Below, piece after piece: positions 37,982-46,678 of a stretch of 64,000 bases of DNA. Origin of the DNA: Bacteroidetes bacterium 2013_40CM_41_45 (GTDB lineage: Bacteria; Bacteroidota; Bacteroidia; AKYH767-A; 2013-40CM-41-45); contig NGFH01000011.1 of assembly GCA_002215675.1 (NCBI GenBank), forward strand, positions 124,001 through 188,000, written 5' to 3'. The first letter of the stretch is position 1. Every line of letters starts with the position of its first letter. The translations under genes and the position numbers were made by a program. Below the pieces are notes generated by a model. The model was not told where the DNA came from, did no database searches, and saw only the letters and a program-made list of their open reading frames with translations.

Positions 37982-38923
37982 ATGAAATTTTACGTAGGCG
38001 TAACGGACAATGAGTGGTTTGATTATTTAAGCAAGATCAATCCGGAAGATGTTAATTTCTGGAAGCCGGGAGGTACATTATCTTTTAACGCAATTCCAGC
38101 AGGAGCACCATTTCTATTAAAACTTAAAAGTCCAAATAACGCGATAGGAGGTATTGGTTTTTTTTCTAGTCATTCCTTTTTGCCGATATCTGCTGCATGG
38201 GAAATATTTAAAGATAGAAATGGAGCCCCTACATTTTTAAAGTTTCAGGAAAATATCAGACGATTAAGAAGCAGTAATAATCCATTAAGTACAAATCCTA
38301 ATATTGGATGTGTCGTTTTGACAAATCCAATATTTTTTAGAAGAGAAGATTGGATACAGATGCCAGAAGACTGGAAGGCAAGTATTCAACAAGGCAAAAC
38401 ATATTTGACTGAAGAACCTATCGGTAAAAAGCTCTGGGGTGAAGTCGAAAAGCGACTTGAAAAATATCGTTTCTATGCTGCTGCTGATGAAACAAAAAAT
38501 CAATTATTGTTAGAACCAGAAGCACAATATGGAAAACCAGTATTACAAAAAGTTAGATTAGGGCAGGGGGCTTTTAGAGTTTTAGTGACAGATGCTTACG
38601 GAAAAAGATGCGCCATTTCAGGAGAAAGAACGCTTCCCGTGCTTGAAGCTGCACACATAAAAAGTTTTTCTGAATCGGGGCCGCACTTTATTTCTAATGC
38701 TCTACTTCTCCGTTCTGATTTGCATAAATTGTTCGATAACTTTTATTTAACAATTACTCCTGAGTATAAAATAGAAGTGAGCAAAAAAATAAAAGAAGAA
38801 TTTGAAAATGGCAGAGAGTATTACAAATACCATGGAAATGACATTCTAATTTTACCAAATAGAGATATTGATAAACCTAGAAAAGATTTTATTGAGTGGC
38901 ATAATAACAGATTCAAAATATAA
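37982..38923 (+). CDS. HNH endonuclease with N-terminal PUA/EVE-like region
   Basis: A 313-residue predicted restriction-type nuclease. The C-terminal half has the HNH core: KRCAISGERTLPVLEAAHI (Cys210, His225), Asn239 in FISNALLLRSDLHKLFD and His248, fitting the HNH_2 type seen in predicted restriction endonucleases. The N-terminal ~100 residues (NEWFDYLSKINPEDVNFW, then GAPFLLKLKSPNNAIGGIGF) resemble the PUA-like heads of such enzymes, some of which read modified bases; that role is inferred. No methyltransferase is adjacent, which would fit a modification-dependent nuclease. It abuts the next gene with no gap. Base composition falls visibly from here into the next two genes. Confidence 0.82.
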   Translation: MKFYVGVTDNEWFDYLSKINPEDVNFWKPGGTLSFNAIPAGAPFLLKLKSPNNAIGGIGFFSSHSFLPISAAWEIFKDRNGAPTFLKFQENIRRLRSSNNPLSTNPNIGCVVLTNPIFFRREDWIQMPEDWKASIQQGKTYLTEEPIGKKLWGEVEKRLEKYRFYAAADETKNQLLLEPEAQYGKPVLQKVRLGQGAFRVLVTDAYGKRCAISGERTLPVLEAAHIKSFSESGPHFISNALLLRSDLHKLFDNFYLTITPEYKIEVSKKIKEEFENGREYYKYHGNDILILPNRDIDKPRKDFIEWHNNRFKI

Positions 38924-39418
38924 ATGGATTTCATCGCAATAACCGTTTTAGGGAATAGAAATTCCGGTAAGTCAAAAACTTGGAACAAATTATTTGGACG
39001 CAGAGTTAAGACAGGCATTGAAGTTAGACGTCTTTATTTTAATAGAAAAGAATATGTTAAGGTATTCCTTGTTAGTGGAAGTCCTGAAGAACGAGAAACT
39101 TATGTAGGAGGAATAATTGGACGTAAACGTCCACAAATTATTCTTTGTTCAATACAATACCGTGAAGATGCGTTTCAGACCATTCAGTTTTTCATTGATA
39201 ACAACTATTCCATATTTTGTCATTGGTTAAATCCTGGGTTTCATGATGATAGTAATGTGCCAGTATTTGATAGCTTGGGAATAATTAATTGTTTGCTTTC
39301 ACTTAATGCGACAGTAGGAATCCGTAATGGCAAGAAGAATCCCTCAAAACGTGTAAGGGAAATGAGGGGTTATATTTATGGATGGGCAAAAACAAGAAAC
39401 CTTATCCTAAGTGACTAA
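38924..39418 (+). CDS. Small P-loop protein, family not recognised
   Basis: A 164-residue protein whose ATG follows the HNH stop codon immediately. Residues 3-20 form a beta strand and Walker A loop, FIAITVLGNRNSGKSKTWNK (GxxxxGKS at 10-17). Later hydrophobic strands QIILCSIQ and YSIFCHWLN fit a compact nucleotide-binding alpha/beta fold. No convincing Walker B acidic residue or GTPase NKxD motif is seen. Probably binds ATP or GTP and may act with the HNH enzyme as a regulator or sensor. I do not recognise a named family. AT-rich like its neighbours. Confidence 0.75.
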   Translation: MDFIAITVLGNRNSGKSKTWNKLFGRRVKTGIEVRRLYFNRKEYVKVFLVSGSPEERETYVGGIIGRKRPQIILCSIQYREDAFQTIQFFIDNNYSIFCHWLNPGFHDDSNVPVFDSLGIINCLLSLNATVGIRNGKKNPSKRVREMRGYIYGWAKTRNLILSD

Positions 39419-39433
39419 TCTAAAGTTTCGGTT

Positions 39434-39883
39434 ATGAAAGAGATTCTTAAAACAACTTTACTTGAATATGATAAGAGTAGTTTTCTTATTGATATTATAA
39501 AGCATAATAGCAGCAATTTATATATTTCCATTACCCAGACAATTCATCAGGATGACAATTCTCTATTTCAATCAGAACTAAAAATTAATCCATCTATTTT
39601 GGATGATATTATGGAAGTACTTGCAGCGTATGAAAAATTAATTCCTAAAGAACAATTTAATAAGAAAAATTATTTATCAAAAGATAGAAAAAATTCTATC
39701 ACAAGAAGTTATTTAAAGGGTATTACTATGAAGGATTTGGCACTTCAAAATAATTGTTCTGAAAATTTAATTGAACAAATTTTAACTAATCGAGGGATTG
39801 AAATTGTAAAAGAAGGATTAAAATTTAAAAACCCTGTATGGATTAGACGCAAAACGAAAAGCAAGAAAGGATTATTTTTATAG
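39434..39883 (+). CDS. Probable DNA-binding protein with C-terminal helix-turn-helix
   Basis: A 149-residue protein, 15 bases after the P-loop gene. The N-terminal ~70 residues (SSFLIDIIKHNSSNLYISIT, then SELKINPSILDDIMEVLAAY) have the strand-strand-helix look of PC4/PUR-type nucleic-acid-binding domains; this is a weak similarity judged by eye. Residues about 90-125 (SYLKGITMKDLALQNNCSEN, then LIEQILTNRGI) fit a helix-turn-helix. The C-terminus is very basic (RRKTKSKKG). It could regulate the island or bring the nuclease to DNA. DNA here is very AT-rich; the 60 bases from 39661 contain only 12 G or C. Confidence 0.65.
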   Translation: MKEILKTTLLEYDKSSFLIDIIKHNSSNLYISITQTIHQDDNSLFQSELKINPSILDDIMEVLAAYEKLIPKEQFNKKNYLSKDRKNSITRSYLKGITMKDLALQNNCSENLIEQILTNRGIEIVKEGLKFKNPVWIRRKTKSKKGLFL

Positions 39884-39961
39884 CTCGATTTTTGCTCGCT
39901 ATCCCGGCAAAAAATAGCAGTGCGTTGGCACGTCCACGAAAGGCACATCCATTTATTTTTT

Positions 39962-40005
39962 AATCCGCGCCAATCCCTGTTTTCCGCATCATCTGCGTGC
40001 TATTT
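39962..40005. repeat. Degenerate repeat at the right end of the AT-rich island
   Basis: Contains AATCCGCGCCAATCC and CCGCATCATCTGCGTGC. The pattern of CCGCG..AATC and CATCTGCG resembles a common dispersed repeat of Bacteroidota intergenic regions built from ACGCAGAT-like units (my recollection, unverified). It provides the stop codon of the leftward membrane-protein gene at 40000. Confidence 0.45.
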
Positions 40006-41877
40006 TTTATTTCCTTTTTTCTTCAGCACTGGCTTCGCCATCACCTTCTTTTTAGCCGGCATCAAACGCACGTAGAGGCTCTGCGCAATGAAATAAGCAA
40101 GGTATAAACCCAGTACACCAAGAGAAAAAAGCGTCAGTGCGTTGGCAAACTTCTGGGCAGAAGAAAATTTAAAAGGAAATGCCTTGTACTTCCTGAACCG
40201 TTCTGCTTTTTCTGCTTCCGCAGCTTTAAAATGGTCTCCCGGCTCAATATTATTTTCTTTCGGAAAAACATAACCGGCAGGATTTTTCAGATTCAGAAAA
40301 CCGTCAGCGTTCACCTGCATAACCTTGCCCGCCACAAGAGATTTCTTAGGAAAATTTTCAAGGCGGTACCCGAATATCGGCTCGTATGGCTTGAGCTGCG
40401 AAGAACCCAGCGCCATCACATCGCCTAATATTACTGTATCTTTTCCTTTCATCACCGCTTCGTCAATGTATGCAATCTCCGGTTTAAGCTTTCCTGATTT
40501 TAAATCATCGTATGCCTCCAGAATTATTTTCGGGTTATAATCACGATTGCGGTAAAAAGTGCGGTCTTTAAAAATATTGCCGAGGACAACGAACAGAATT
40601 CCCGCAGCCATAATATGGAAACGGTAGGGGTGAAGACGGCTGATTTTTTCAAGCGCAACACAGGCAACTAAAATCACTATGGGTATATAACAGCAGAACC
40701 ACCGGAAGTTAGTGGAGCTGCTTTTAATGAATGGTAAGCTCTTCATAAAAGCATTCCATGACGGAGTATAAAAGTTAAGCGCCAGGGGCACGGTTAGCAG
40801 CAGCAGCACCAGCAGCAGTTTGGCAGTGCGCATCATAGTGAAGCGCTTCAAAACTCCCCCGGTAAAAATCTTTTTGATTAAAAACGGAATGGTAATAATT
40901 AAAATGATTAAAGGAACCAGCCCCACACCGAATTCCATCTCATGCGGACCGATTTCCCATATCCTGTTTACCGTAATATCTTTTGCAAACTCATAAGGCG
41001 AATCCAGGAACAGCGCGCGGAACCATAGCTGCAGCAGGTTCAGAATATTCGGAACGCCGGGCAGGGGATATAAATCGCGCGGAAATAAATTTATGTAGCT
41101 GAACGTGGCATTGAAATATGCCGCACTTACACAGACACTTATCAGTATTGTAAAAAGCAATTTCAGAAAAAATCTTCCCAGGCCAAAAGAAGGGTTCACC
41201 AGCAGGTTGTACAGAAGCGCACAGATGACTAGCGTCAATATCAACACAGGAATGATGTGAAACGCTCCGCTGTAAATCATATAAATGAGAATCAGCGAAG
41301 CAAAAACGATATCTGAAATAAATTTCTTTACATTGGTCTTTCCGTTTTTCTGTGCATAGTGCAGCAGCAAGTACATAAACATGGGGAACAGCATGAACGG
41401 ATGGAAGGTGATATGTCCCATTATCATCCGGTGAATAAAAAATCCGTTGAATAAAAAAATGGCAGCGCCTAACAGCGATGTCGAAGACGGAAGCAAAAAA
41501 ATCTTTTTCAGCAGCAGGTAAAAACCAACAAAGCCAAGCAACGCAAAAAGAAACAAAGTGATTTTAATACTGGTCAGAGGGTCGGTTATGAAGCACAAAA
41601 ATTGTTCAACCGAATAATAAACCGATTGCGGGTTGGGAAATTTGGGAAGCCCTCCGCCAAAGGCAGGCGTAAACCACGGCACTTTAAATAGTCCGTTTAC
41701 GTGTTCCCAGAATACACCGTCAAGCATAGAAGGAAAAAATAAGCTGTAATCAGCACCCAATTGTCCGTTGCCGGGGAAAAAACTTTCAAAGACAAAATAA
41801 AATATAAACGGCAGCAGCAAACACAGAGCTAAAACAACCCTTGGGCTTACGTCATAATTTTTGTCGAAGAAACGCAC
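40000..41877 (-). CDS. Large polytopic membrane protein (GT-C/YfhO-like)
   Basis: A 625-residue protein with about twelve transmembrane helices. The first periplasmic loop holds GADYSLFFPSMLDG and FTPAFGGGLPKFPNPQSVYY, reminiscent of GT-C glycosyltransferases and YfhO-type proteins that have acidic residues in this loop. A soluble stretch (about 440-560) precedes a last helix and a lysine-rich tail (KKKVMAKPVLKKKGNKK). Probably glycosylates a surface polymer or protein using a lipid-linked sugar; substrate unknown. It starts with GTG at 41875-41877. It follows a small gene by 18 bases. Confidence 0.75.
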   Translation of the reverse strand: MRFFDKNYDVSPRVVLALCLLLPFIFYFVFESFFPGNGQLGADYSLFFPSMLDGVFWEHVNGLFKVPWFTPAFGGGLPKFPNPQSVYYSVEQFLCFITDPLTSIKITLFLFALLGFVGFYLLLKKIFLLPSSTSLLGAAIFLFNGFFIHRMIMGHITFHPFMLFPMFMYLLLHYAQKNGKTNVKKFISDIVFASLILIYMIYSGAFHIIPVLILTLVICALLYNLLVNPSFGLGRFFLKLLFTILISVCVSAAYFNATFSYINLFPRDLYPLPGVPNILNLLQLWFRALFLDSPYEFAKDITVNRIWEIGPHEMEFGVGLVPLIILIITIPFLIKKIFTGGVLKRFTMMRTAKLLLVLLLLTVPLALNFYTPSWNAFMKSLPFIKSSSTNFRWFCCYIPIVILVACVALEKISRLHPYRFHIMAAGILFVVLGNIFKDRTFYRNRDYNPKIILEAYDDLKSGKLKPEIAYIDEAVMKGKDTVILGDVMALGSSQLKPYEPIFGYRLENFPKKSLVAGKVMQVNADGFLNLKNPAGYVFPKENNIEPGDHFKAAEAEKAERFRKYKAFPFKFSSAQKFANALTLFSLGVLGLYLAYFIAQSLYVRLMPAKKKVMAKPVLKKKGNKK

Positions 41878-41895
41878 GGGTGTTTGTCTTAATAT

Positions 41896-42246
41896 TTATT
41901 TCTGTGAGTATAGCTTCCTAGTGAGCGCTTTCATAAACTCACGTTCAAGAATTATTTCGGAGAGTTTTGTTGCCTGCTCATCCTCGTTCAGAGTCAGCAC
42001 TTTTTTCCAATCTCTTTCCGGCACGTCAACCCTGTAAAGTAGCTGCATAAGACGCCCGCGGTCTTTTTCAAAAAGCTCTGCGAGCAGGGGAGTGACCTGT
42101 GTTTTCAGCTCGGCATAAGCCGTTTGTTCATTCCCGCTGAATGTTATTTCCATATGATGAAAAGAAAAATCTTTTTTGACTTGCTCTGCCGTCATGCGTA
42201 TTACTTCCAGGTCGTGACGGTAATGAGTAATATCAGATTGTTTCAT
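41896..42246 (-). CDS. Conserved-looking small protein of unknown function
   Basis: A 116-residue soluble, helical and charged protein (VIRMTAEQVKKDFSFHHMEI, LLAELFEKDRGRLMQLLYRV). No signal peptide, metal site or known motif. It lies between the nrdA terminator and the GT-C-like gene, 18 bases before the latter, so it is probably cotranscribed with it. Coding composition and an ATG start with a proper stop support a real gene; no function can be proposed. Confidence 0.7.
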   Translation of the reverse strand: MKQSDITHYRHDLEVIRMTAEQVKKDFSFHHMEITFSGNEQTAYAELKTQVTPLLAELFEKDRGRLMQLLYRVDVPERDWKKVLTLNEDEQATKLSEIILEREFMKALTRKLYSQK

Positions 42247-42267
42247 GGAAACAAATTAAAAGAAAAA

Positions 42268-42288
42268 TCCCCTCTTTTGGGGAGGGGA
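42268..42288 (-). terminator. Terminator after nrdA
   Basis: Stem TCCCCTC/GAGGGGA (42268-42274 with 42282-42288). On the minus strand the stem is followed by TTTTTC, a Rho-independent stop. The arms match those of the palindromic element at 37823-37860. Confidence 0.75.
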
Positions 42289-42308
42289 CTTAAATAAAGC
42301 ATGGAGGT

Positions 42309-44729
42309 TTAACTTCCGCAGGCAATACAATCGTCCGGGTTGTCAATAGAGCAGGAAATCTCCGCATATGCTTCCTCTACCGACTTAGCGGTCGTTTGTT
42401 TCACAACAATGGTGTTTCCGGTTGTTACTTCCTCCGAAATACTTTCGAGAACAAACTCTTTTGGCTCGTGATGTTTTTCAACGGTAAACTTAATGGCATC
42501 GGCAGCGGCTTTTGTGCGCAGGTAATACATGCCGGTCTTTAGTCCCTTCTTCCACGCATAAAAATGCATGCTGGTGAGCTTGGCAAAGTTGGCATCCTGT
42601 ATGAAAAGGTTCAGAGACTGGCTCTGGTCAATAAATGCTCCACGGTCGGCAGCCATATCAATGAGGTGGCGCTGCTTTATTTCCCAAACGGTTTTGTAAA
42701 TCTCTTTAATGTTCTGCGGAATTTCTTCAATGTCCTGCACGGAACCATTCGCCATGATGATTTTGTTCTTCAGGTTGTCATTCCATATTCCCAGGCGCAC
42801 CAGGTCTTTCAACAGATGTTTGTTTACGACAACAAATTCTCCGCTTAGCACTCTGCGAGTATATATATTAGATGTATAGGGTTCAATACATTCGTTGTTG
42901 CCCAGGATTTGCGATGTGCTTGCCGTAGGCATGGGCGCAAGCAAAAGAGAATTACGCACGCCATATTTTTTCACTTCTTCCCTTAGCACGTCCCATTCCC
43001 AATTCGAAGAAGGCGTTACGTTCCACATGTCGAACTGAAAAATACCCTGTGAAATAGGAGAGCCCTCATACGTTTCGTACGGACCAAACTCTTTCGCCAT
43101 ATCCTTTGAAGCAGTAAGAGCTGCGTAGTAAATCGTTTCAAAGATGTCGCGGTTCAGTTGGCGCGCTTCGTCCGATTCAAAAGACATCTGCAGCATTATA
43201 AACGCATCCGCAAGCCCTTGCACCCCGATACCAATAGGACGGTGACGCATGTTGGAGCGCCTTGCTTCTTCAACCGGGTAATAGTTAATGTCAATAATCC
43301 GGTTCAGGTTCTTGGTGACCACATAAGTAATCTCAAACAATCTCTGGTGGTCGAACTTTCCTTTGTTTACAAAACGCGGAAGGGCAATGGAGGCAAGATT
43401 GCAAACGGCAATTTCATCGGGCGCAGTGTACTCAACAATTTCTGTACAAAGATTCGATGACTTTATCGTGCCAAGATTTTTCTGGTTCGATTTTTCGTTA
43501 CATGCATCTTTAAAAAGCATATACGGGGTTCCCGTTTCAATCTGCGATTCAAGAATAGCGAACCAAAGTTCCTGCGCTTTCACCGTTTTGCGGGCGCGTC
43601 CTTCCTTCTCGTATTTCTCGTAGAGTGTTTCAAAAGCGTAACCGTAACATTCGGCAAGCCCGGGCGCTTCATTGGGGCAGAACAGCGACCATGTTCCGTT
43701 TTCTTCCACCCGTTTCATAAATAAATCCGGTATCCAGAGAGCGTAAAATAAATCGCGGGCGCGGAGCTCTTCCTTGCCGTGATTCTTTTTCAGTTCAAGA
43801 AAATCAAAAATGTCAGCATGCCATGGCTCGAGATAAATAGCGAAAGAACCTTTGCGTTTACCGCCACCCTGGTCAACGTAACGTGCCGTATCGTTGAACA
43901 CCCGCAGCATGGGAACGATACCATTGGACGTTCCGTTGGTGCCGCGTATGTAGGAACCCGTTGCGCGGATATTGTGCATGCTTAGCCCGATGCCTCCTGC
44001 GCTTTGAGAAATCTTTGCACATTTTTTCAACGTGTTGTAAATGCCTTCTATGCTGTCGTCTTCCATCATCAGCAGGAAGCAGGATGAAAGCTGCGCCTTA
44101 GGCGTACCGGCATTAAACAGGGTAGGGGTGGCATGAGTGAACCAACGTTCGCTCATTAAGTTGTAGGTCTCAATTACGGACTCAATATTTTCCTTGTGAA
44201 TGCCTACAGCTACGCGCATAATCATATGCTGCGGACGCTCGGCAACTTTTCCGTTGGTTTTAAGAAGGTATGATTTCTCCAGCGTGCGGAAACCGAAATA
44301 ATCGTAACCGAAATCTCGGTCGTAAATGATGGTTGAGTCCAGTGTATCGCTGTTGTCCGCAATAACTTTGTAAACATCTTCAGCGATGAGCGGTGCATTT
44401 TTGCCAGTGCGCGGGTCAATATATTCATACAAATCCTTCATGGTTTCGGTGAAGGACTTCTTGGTATTCTTATGCAGGTTGCTGATGGCAATGCGCGAAG
44501 CAAGCAGCGCGTAGTCAGGATGCTTAGTGGTGAGCGATGCAGCGGTTTCTGCTGCGAGGTTATCCAGCTCGGTGGTCGTTACACCGTCATAGATTCCTTC
44601 AATGGTTTTCTTCGCCACCTGGAAAGTATCCACATGTTCCGAAAGCCCATAGGCAAGTTTCTGAATTCGCGCAGTGACCTTGTCGAACTTCACCGCTTCT
44701 TTTTTTCCGTCACGTTTTAGTACGTACAT
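42309..44729 (-). CDS. nrdA: Ribonucleoside-diphosphate reductase, alpha subunit (class Ia)
   Basis: Reduces ribonucleoside diphosphates to deoxy forms with NrdB. The 806 residues begin with an ATP-cone ([20 protein letters not shown]), the allosteric activity site. Catalytic residues are visible: the redox Cys in [10 protein letters not shown], the [10 protein letters not shown] active-site loop with Asn, Cys and Glu, the [20 protein letters not shown] segment, and the C-terminal redox pair CIACGS. It resembles the eukaryotic-type R1 common in Bacteroidota. It follows nrdB with a 50-base gap and ends at a terminator. Confidence 0.96.
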   Translation of the reverse strand: MYVLKRDGKKEAVKFDKVTARIQKLAYGLSEHVDTFQVAKKTIEGIYDGVTTTELDNLAAETAASLTTKHPDYALLASRIAISNLHKNTKKSFTETMKDLYEYIDPRTGKNAPLIAEDVYKVIADNSDTLDSTIIYDRDFGYDYFGFRTLEKSYLLKTNGKVAERPQHMIMRVAVGIHKENIESVIETYNLMSERWFTHATPTLFNAGTPKAQLSSCFLLMMEDDSIEGIYNTLKKCAKISQSAGGIGLSMHNIRATGSYIRGTNGTSNGIVPMLRVFNDTARYVDQGGGKRKGSFAIYLEPWHADIFDFLELKKNHGKEELRARDLFYALWIPDLFMKRVEENGTWSLFCPNEAPGLAECYGYAFETLYEKYEKEGRARKTVKAQELWFAILESQIETGTPYMLFKDACNEKSNQKNLGTIKSSNLCTEIVEYTAPDEIAVCNLASIALPRFVNKGKFDHQRLFEITYVVTKNLNRIIDINYYPVEEARRSNMRHRPIGIGVQGLADAFIMLQMSFESDEARQLNRDIFETIYYAALTASKDMAKEFGPYETYEGSPISQGIFQFDMWNVTPSSNWEWDVLREEVKKYGVRNSLLLAPMPTASTSQILGNNECIEPYTSNIYTRRVLSGEFVVVNKHLLKDLVRLGIWNDNLKNKIIMANGSVQDIEEIPQNIKEIYKTVWEIKQRHLIDMAADRGAFIDQSQSLNLFIQDANFAKLTSMHFYAWKKGLKTGMYYLRTKAAADAIKFTVEKHHEPKEFVLESISEEVTTGNTIVVKQTTAKSVEEAYAEISCSIDNPDDCIACGS

Positions 44730-44779
44730 ATTTTATTTTTTTCTATTCGTAAATTCGTATAGATTGGTTATTCGTAACC

Positions 44780-45739
44780 TTAAAAGTCCTCATCCAATTT
44801 AAATACATTCTCCTCCTTCGTACTCATCACGCCCGATTTTTGGTATTCTGCCACGCGTTTCTCAAAGAAGTTCGTTTTGCCTTGCAACGAAATCATTTCC
44901 ATAAAGTCAAATGGATTGTGTGAATTGTAAACCTTCGGGCAACCCAGTGCAACCAGCAGACGGTCGGCAACAAATTCGATATACTGTGCCATCATCTTCG
45001 CATTCATTCCTATAAGGGAAACAGGCAAAGCATCCGTCACAAACTCCTGTTCAATCTTAACGGCATCTGTAATAACCTGTGTAACTTTCTCCTGGCTTAA
45101 TTTAGTATTGAGCATACTATATAATAAGCATGCAAAATCGCAGTGTAATCCCTCATCGCGCGAGATAAGCTCATTGGAGAACGTCAATCCAGGCATGAGC
45201 CCGCGTTTCTTGAGCCAAAAAATAGAGCAGAAACTTCCGCTGAAGAAAATTCCTTCCACGGCAGCAAAGGCAATGAGGCGCTCGGCAAAGCTGCCGCTTC
45301 CTATCCAGCGCAGCGCCCACTCCGCTTTTTTCTTTACGCAGGGAACTGTATCAATCGCGTGAAAGAGACGGTATTTTTCTGCGGGGTCTTTAATATATGT
45401 ATCAATGAGCAGCGAGTAGGTTTCGGAATGGATATTCTCAATCATAATCTGGAAACCGTAAAAGCATCTTGCTTCGGGCAGCTGAACTTCTTTCATAAAG
45501 TTCACCGCAAGATTTTCGTTCACGATACCATCGCTGGCGGCAAAGAATGCAAGCACATGCGAAATGAAATGGCGTTCCCCATCATTCATGCGGTTCCAAT
45601 CCGTTTGGTCGTGCGATAAATCAATTTCTTCAGCGGTCCAGAAGCTGGCTTCGGCTTTTTTATACATCTCCCATATTTTCGGGTACTTGATAGGCAGCAG
45701 TACAAAGCGCTCCTTGTTTTCTTCGAGTAAAACTTCCAT
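44780..45739 (-). CDS. nrdB: Ribonucleoside-diphosphate reductase, beta subunit (class Ia)
   Basis: Supplies the tyrosyl radical for NrdA. The 319-residue protein shows the di-iron ligands: Asp in [12 protein letters not shown], Glu and His in [13 protein letters not shown], and Glu/His pairs further on ([11 protein letters not shown]). The radical tyrosine sits four residues after the His in ENIHSETY, as in E. coli Tyr122, so a normal class Ia cofactor is expected. The sequence [16 protein letters not shown] is strongly like eukaryotic R2. It is the first gene of the nrdBA operon. Confidence 0.96.
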   Translation of the reverse strand: MEVLLEENKERFVLLPIKYPKIWEMYKKAEASFWTAEEIDLSHDQTDWNRMNDGERHFISHVLAFFAASDGIVNENLAVNFMKEVQLPEARCFYGFQIMIENIHSETYSLLIDTYIKDPAEKYRLFHAIDTVPCVKKKAEWALRWIGSGSFAERLIAFAAVEGIFFSGSFCSIFWLKKRGLMPGLTFSNELISRDEGLHCDFACLLYSMLNTKLSQEKVTQVITDAVKIEQEFVTDALPVSLIGMNAKMMAQYIEFVADRLLVALGCPKVYNSHNPFDFMEMISLQGKTNFFEKRVAEYQKSGVMSTKEENVFKLDEDF

Positions 45740-46082
45740 TGTTTTTTTGTTGTCAGGTTCGATTAGTGGTGATTATCCCTTGTTTCCTGCATTTGCGAGT
45801 GGCAGGAATTATTTAATGTTGTTTAATAAATCAGTTAGTTTAAAGGACTCAGTAAAAAAATTTCCTTTTGCGTGAACAAAAATTCTAAATCAAAAACTCT
45901 TGTGCAAGAGATTTGAAAAAAAATTGATTGATGTTTTCAACAAAAATTTGTTTGAAAAAAAATTTGCAGAAAATTGAAACAAAAAATTCAGAGGCAAGAG
46001 TGAAAAAATTTTTCGGGCAACGGTTTTCAACACCTGTTCAAAAAAATAATTTGATAATATCCAAAAAATTCTCCTTAGAGTA
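45740..46082. promoter_or_regulatory. AT-rich control region upstream of nrdB
   Basis: A 343-base gap with no gene. It holds a 7-base-arm hairpin TTCCTGC/GCAGGAA (45784-45790 with 45802-45808) about 45 bases before nrdB. Further in are the near-palindrome CTCTTGTGCAAGAG (45897-45910), two copies of TTTTCAACA (45934-45942 and 46024-46032) and many phased A-runs that may bend the DNA. Likely carries the nrdBA promoter and regulator sites. I saw no clear NrdR box and no TAnnTTTG element. Confidence 0.5.
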
Positions 46083-46658
46083 TCAGCGCGATTTTTTCTC
46101 CAGCATTTCAGCGGCTGCCGATAAATGGTCAAACCATTCCTGACCAAACTTTCGCACCAATGAAGTCTCTAAAAAGCGAAACACCGGAACTTTCAGCTCT
46201 TCGCCCAGCTTGCATGCAGGGCTGCAGATGCTCCACTTGTCATAATTTACAGCATCGTAATCTTTATGATGAGATATGCGCACGGGATAAAGATGACAGG
46301 ATATGGGTTTGCGAAAATTTATTGCCCCCGCATTGTAAGCGTGCTCGATTCCGCAACGTGCAATTCCTTTTTCAAATACAACGTATGCACACTCTCGCCC
46401 TTCAATCATAGGTGTTACCCACTCGTCTTTTTCGTGCTCAAGATATTTTCCCTGTTTCGCTATCGCTTTAATGCCTTTTTCTGAAAGAAAGGGTTTCACC
46501 TTCTCGTAGATTTCATCAAGCACCGGTAACTCTTCTTTTTCCAGCGGAGCGCCAAAGTCACCCTTCACGCAGCATGCTCCTTTGCATGCGCCCAGGTCGC
46601 AGACAAATTTTTTCTCCAGCAGCTCTTCAGAGACCAGGGTATTACCTATGGCAATCAT
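46083..46658 (-). CDS. DUF3109 family cysteine-rich protein
   Basis: A 191-residue protein with the metal-binding-looking cluster KFVCDLGACKGACCVKGDFG near the N-terminus and further cysteines in GIARCGIEHAYN, PISCHLYP and WSICSPACKLG, the DUF3109 pattern. The eight or so conserved cysteines suggest a zinc or iron-sulphur site. Role unknown. I choose the ATG at 46656-46658 (MIAIGNTLVSEELLEKKFVC), the usual N-terminus of the family; an upstream ATG at 46680-46682 would add eight lysine-rich residues and overlap the preceding gene by four bases. Confidence 0.88.
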   Translation of the reverse strand: MIAIGNTLVSEELLEKKFVCDLGACKGACCVKGDFGAPLEKEELPVLDEIYEKVKPFLSEKGIKAIAKQGKYLEHEKDEWVTPMIEGRECAYVVFEKGIARCGIEHAYNAGAINFRKPISCHLYPVRISHHKDYDAVNYDKWSICSPACKLGEELKVPVFRFLETSLVRKFGQEWFDHLSAAAEMLEKKSR

Positions 46659-46678
46659 GTTTTTCTTCCGTTTTGTTT

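Noticed and set aside
37667-40005. Insertion sequence or prophage as carrier of the HNH island
   Set aside because: No transposase, integrase or phage gene and no clear flanking direct repeat or tRNA was found; transfer is only suggested by base composition and repeats.
44744-44777. Repeated ATTCGTA words between nrdB and nrdA as another heptamer array
   Set aside because: The copies are spaced 8 and 17 bases apart, not in a 7-base phase, so it was not counted with the other arrays.
45934-46032. Possible replication origin from two TTTTCAACA sites in an AT-rich gap
   Set aside because: The sites differ from TTATCCACA at more than one position, and no dnaA, parAB or gidA genes are near; kept only as a possible control region of nrdB.
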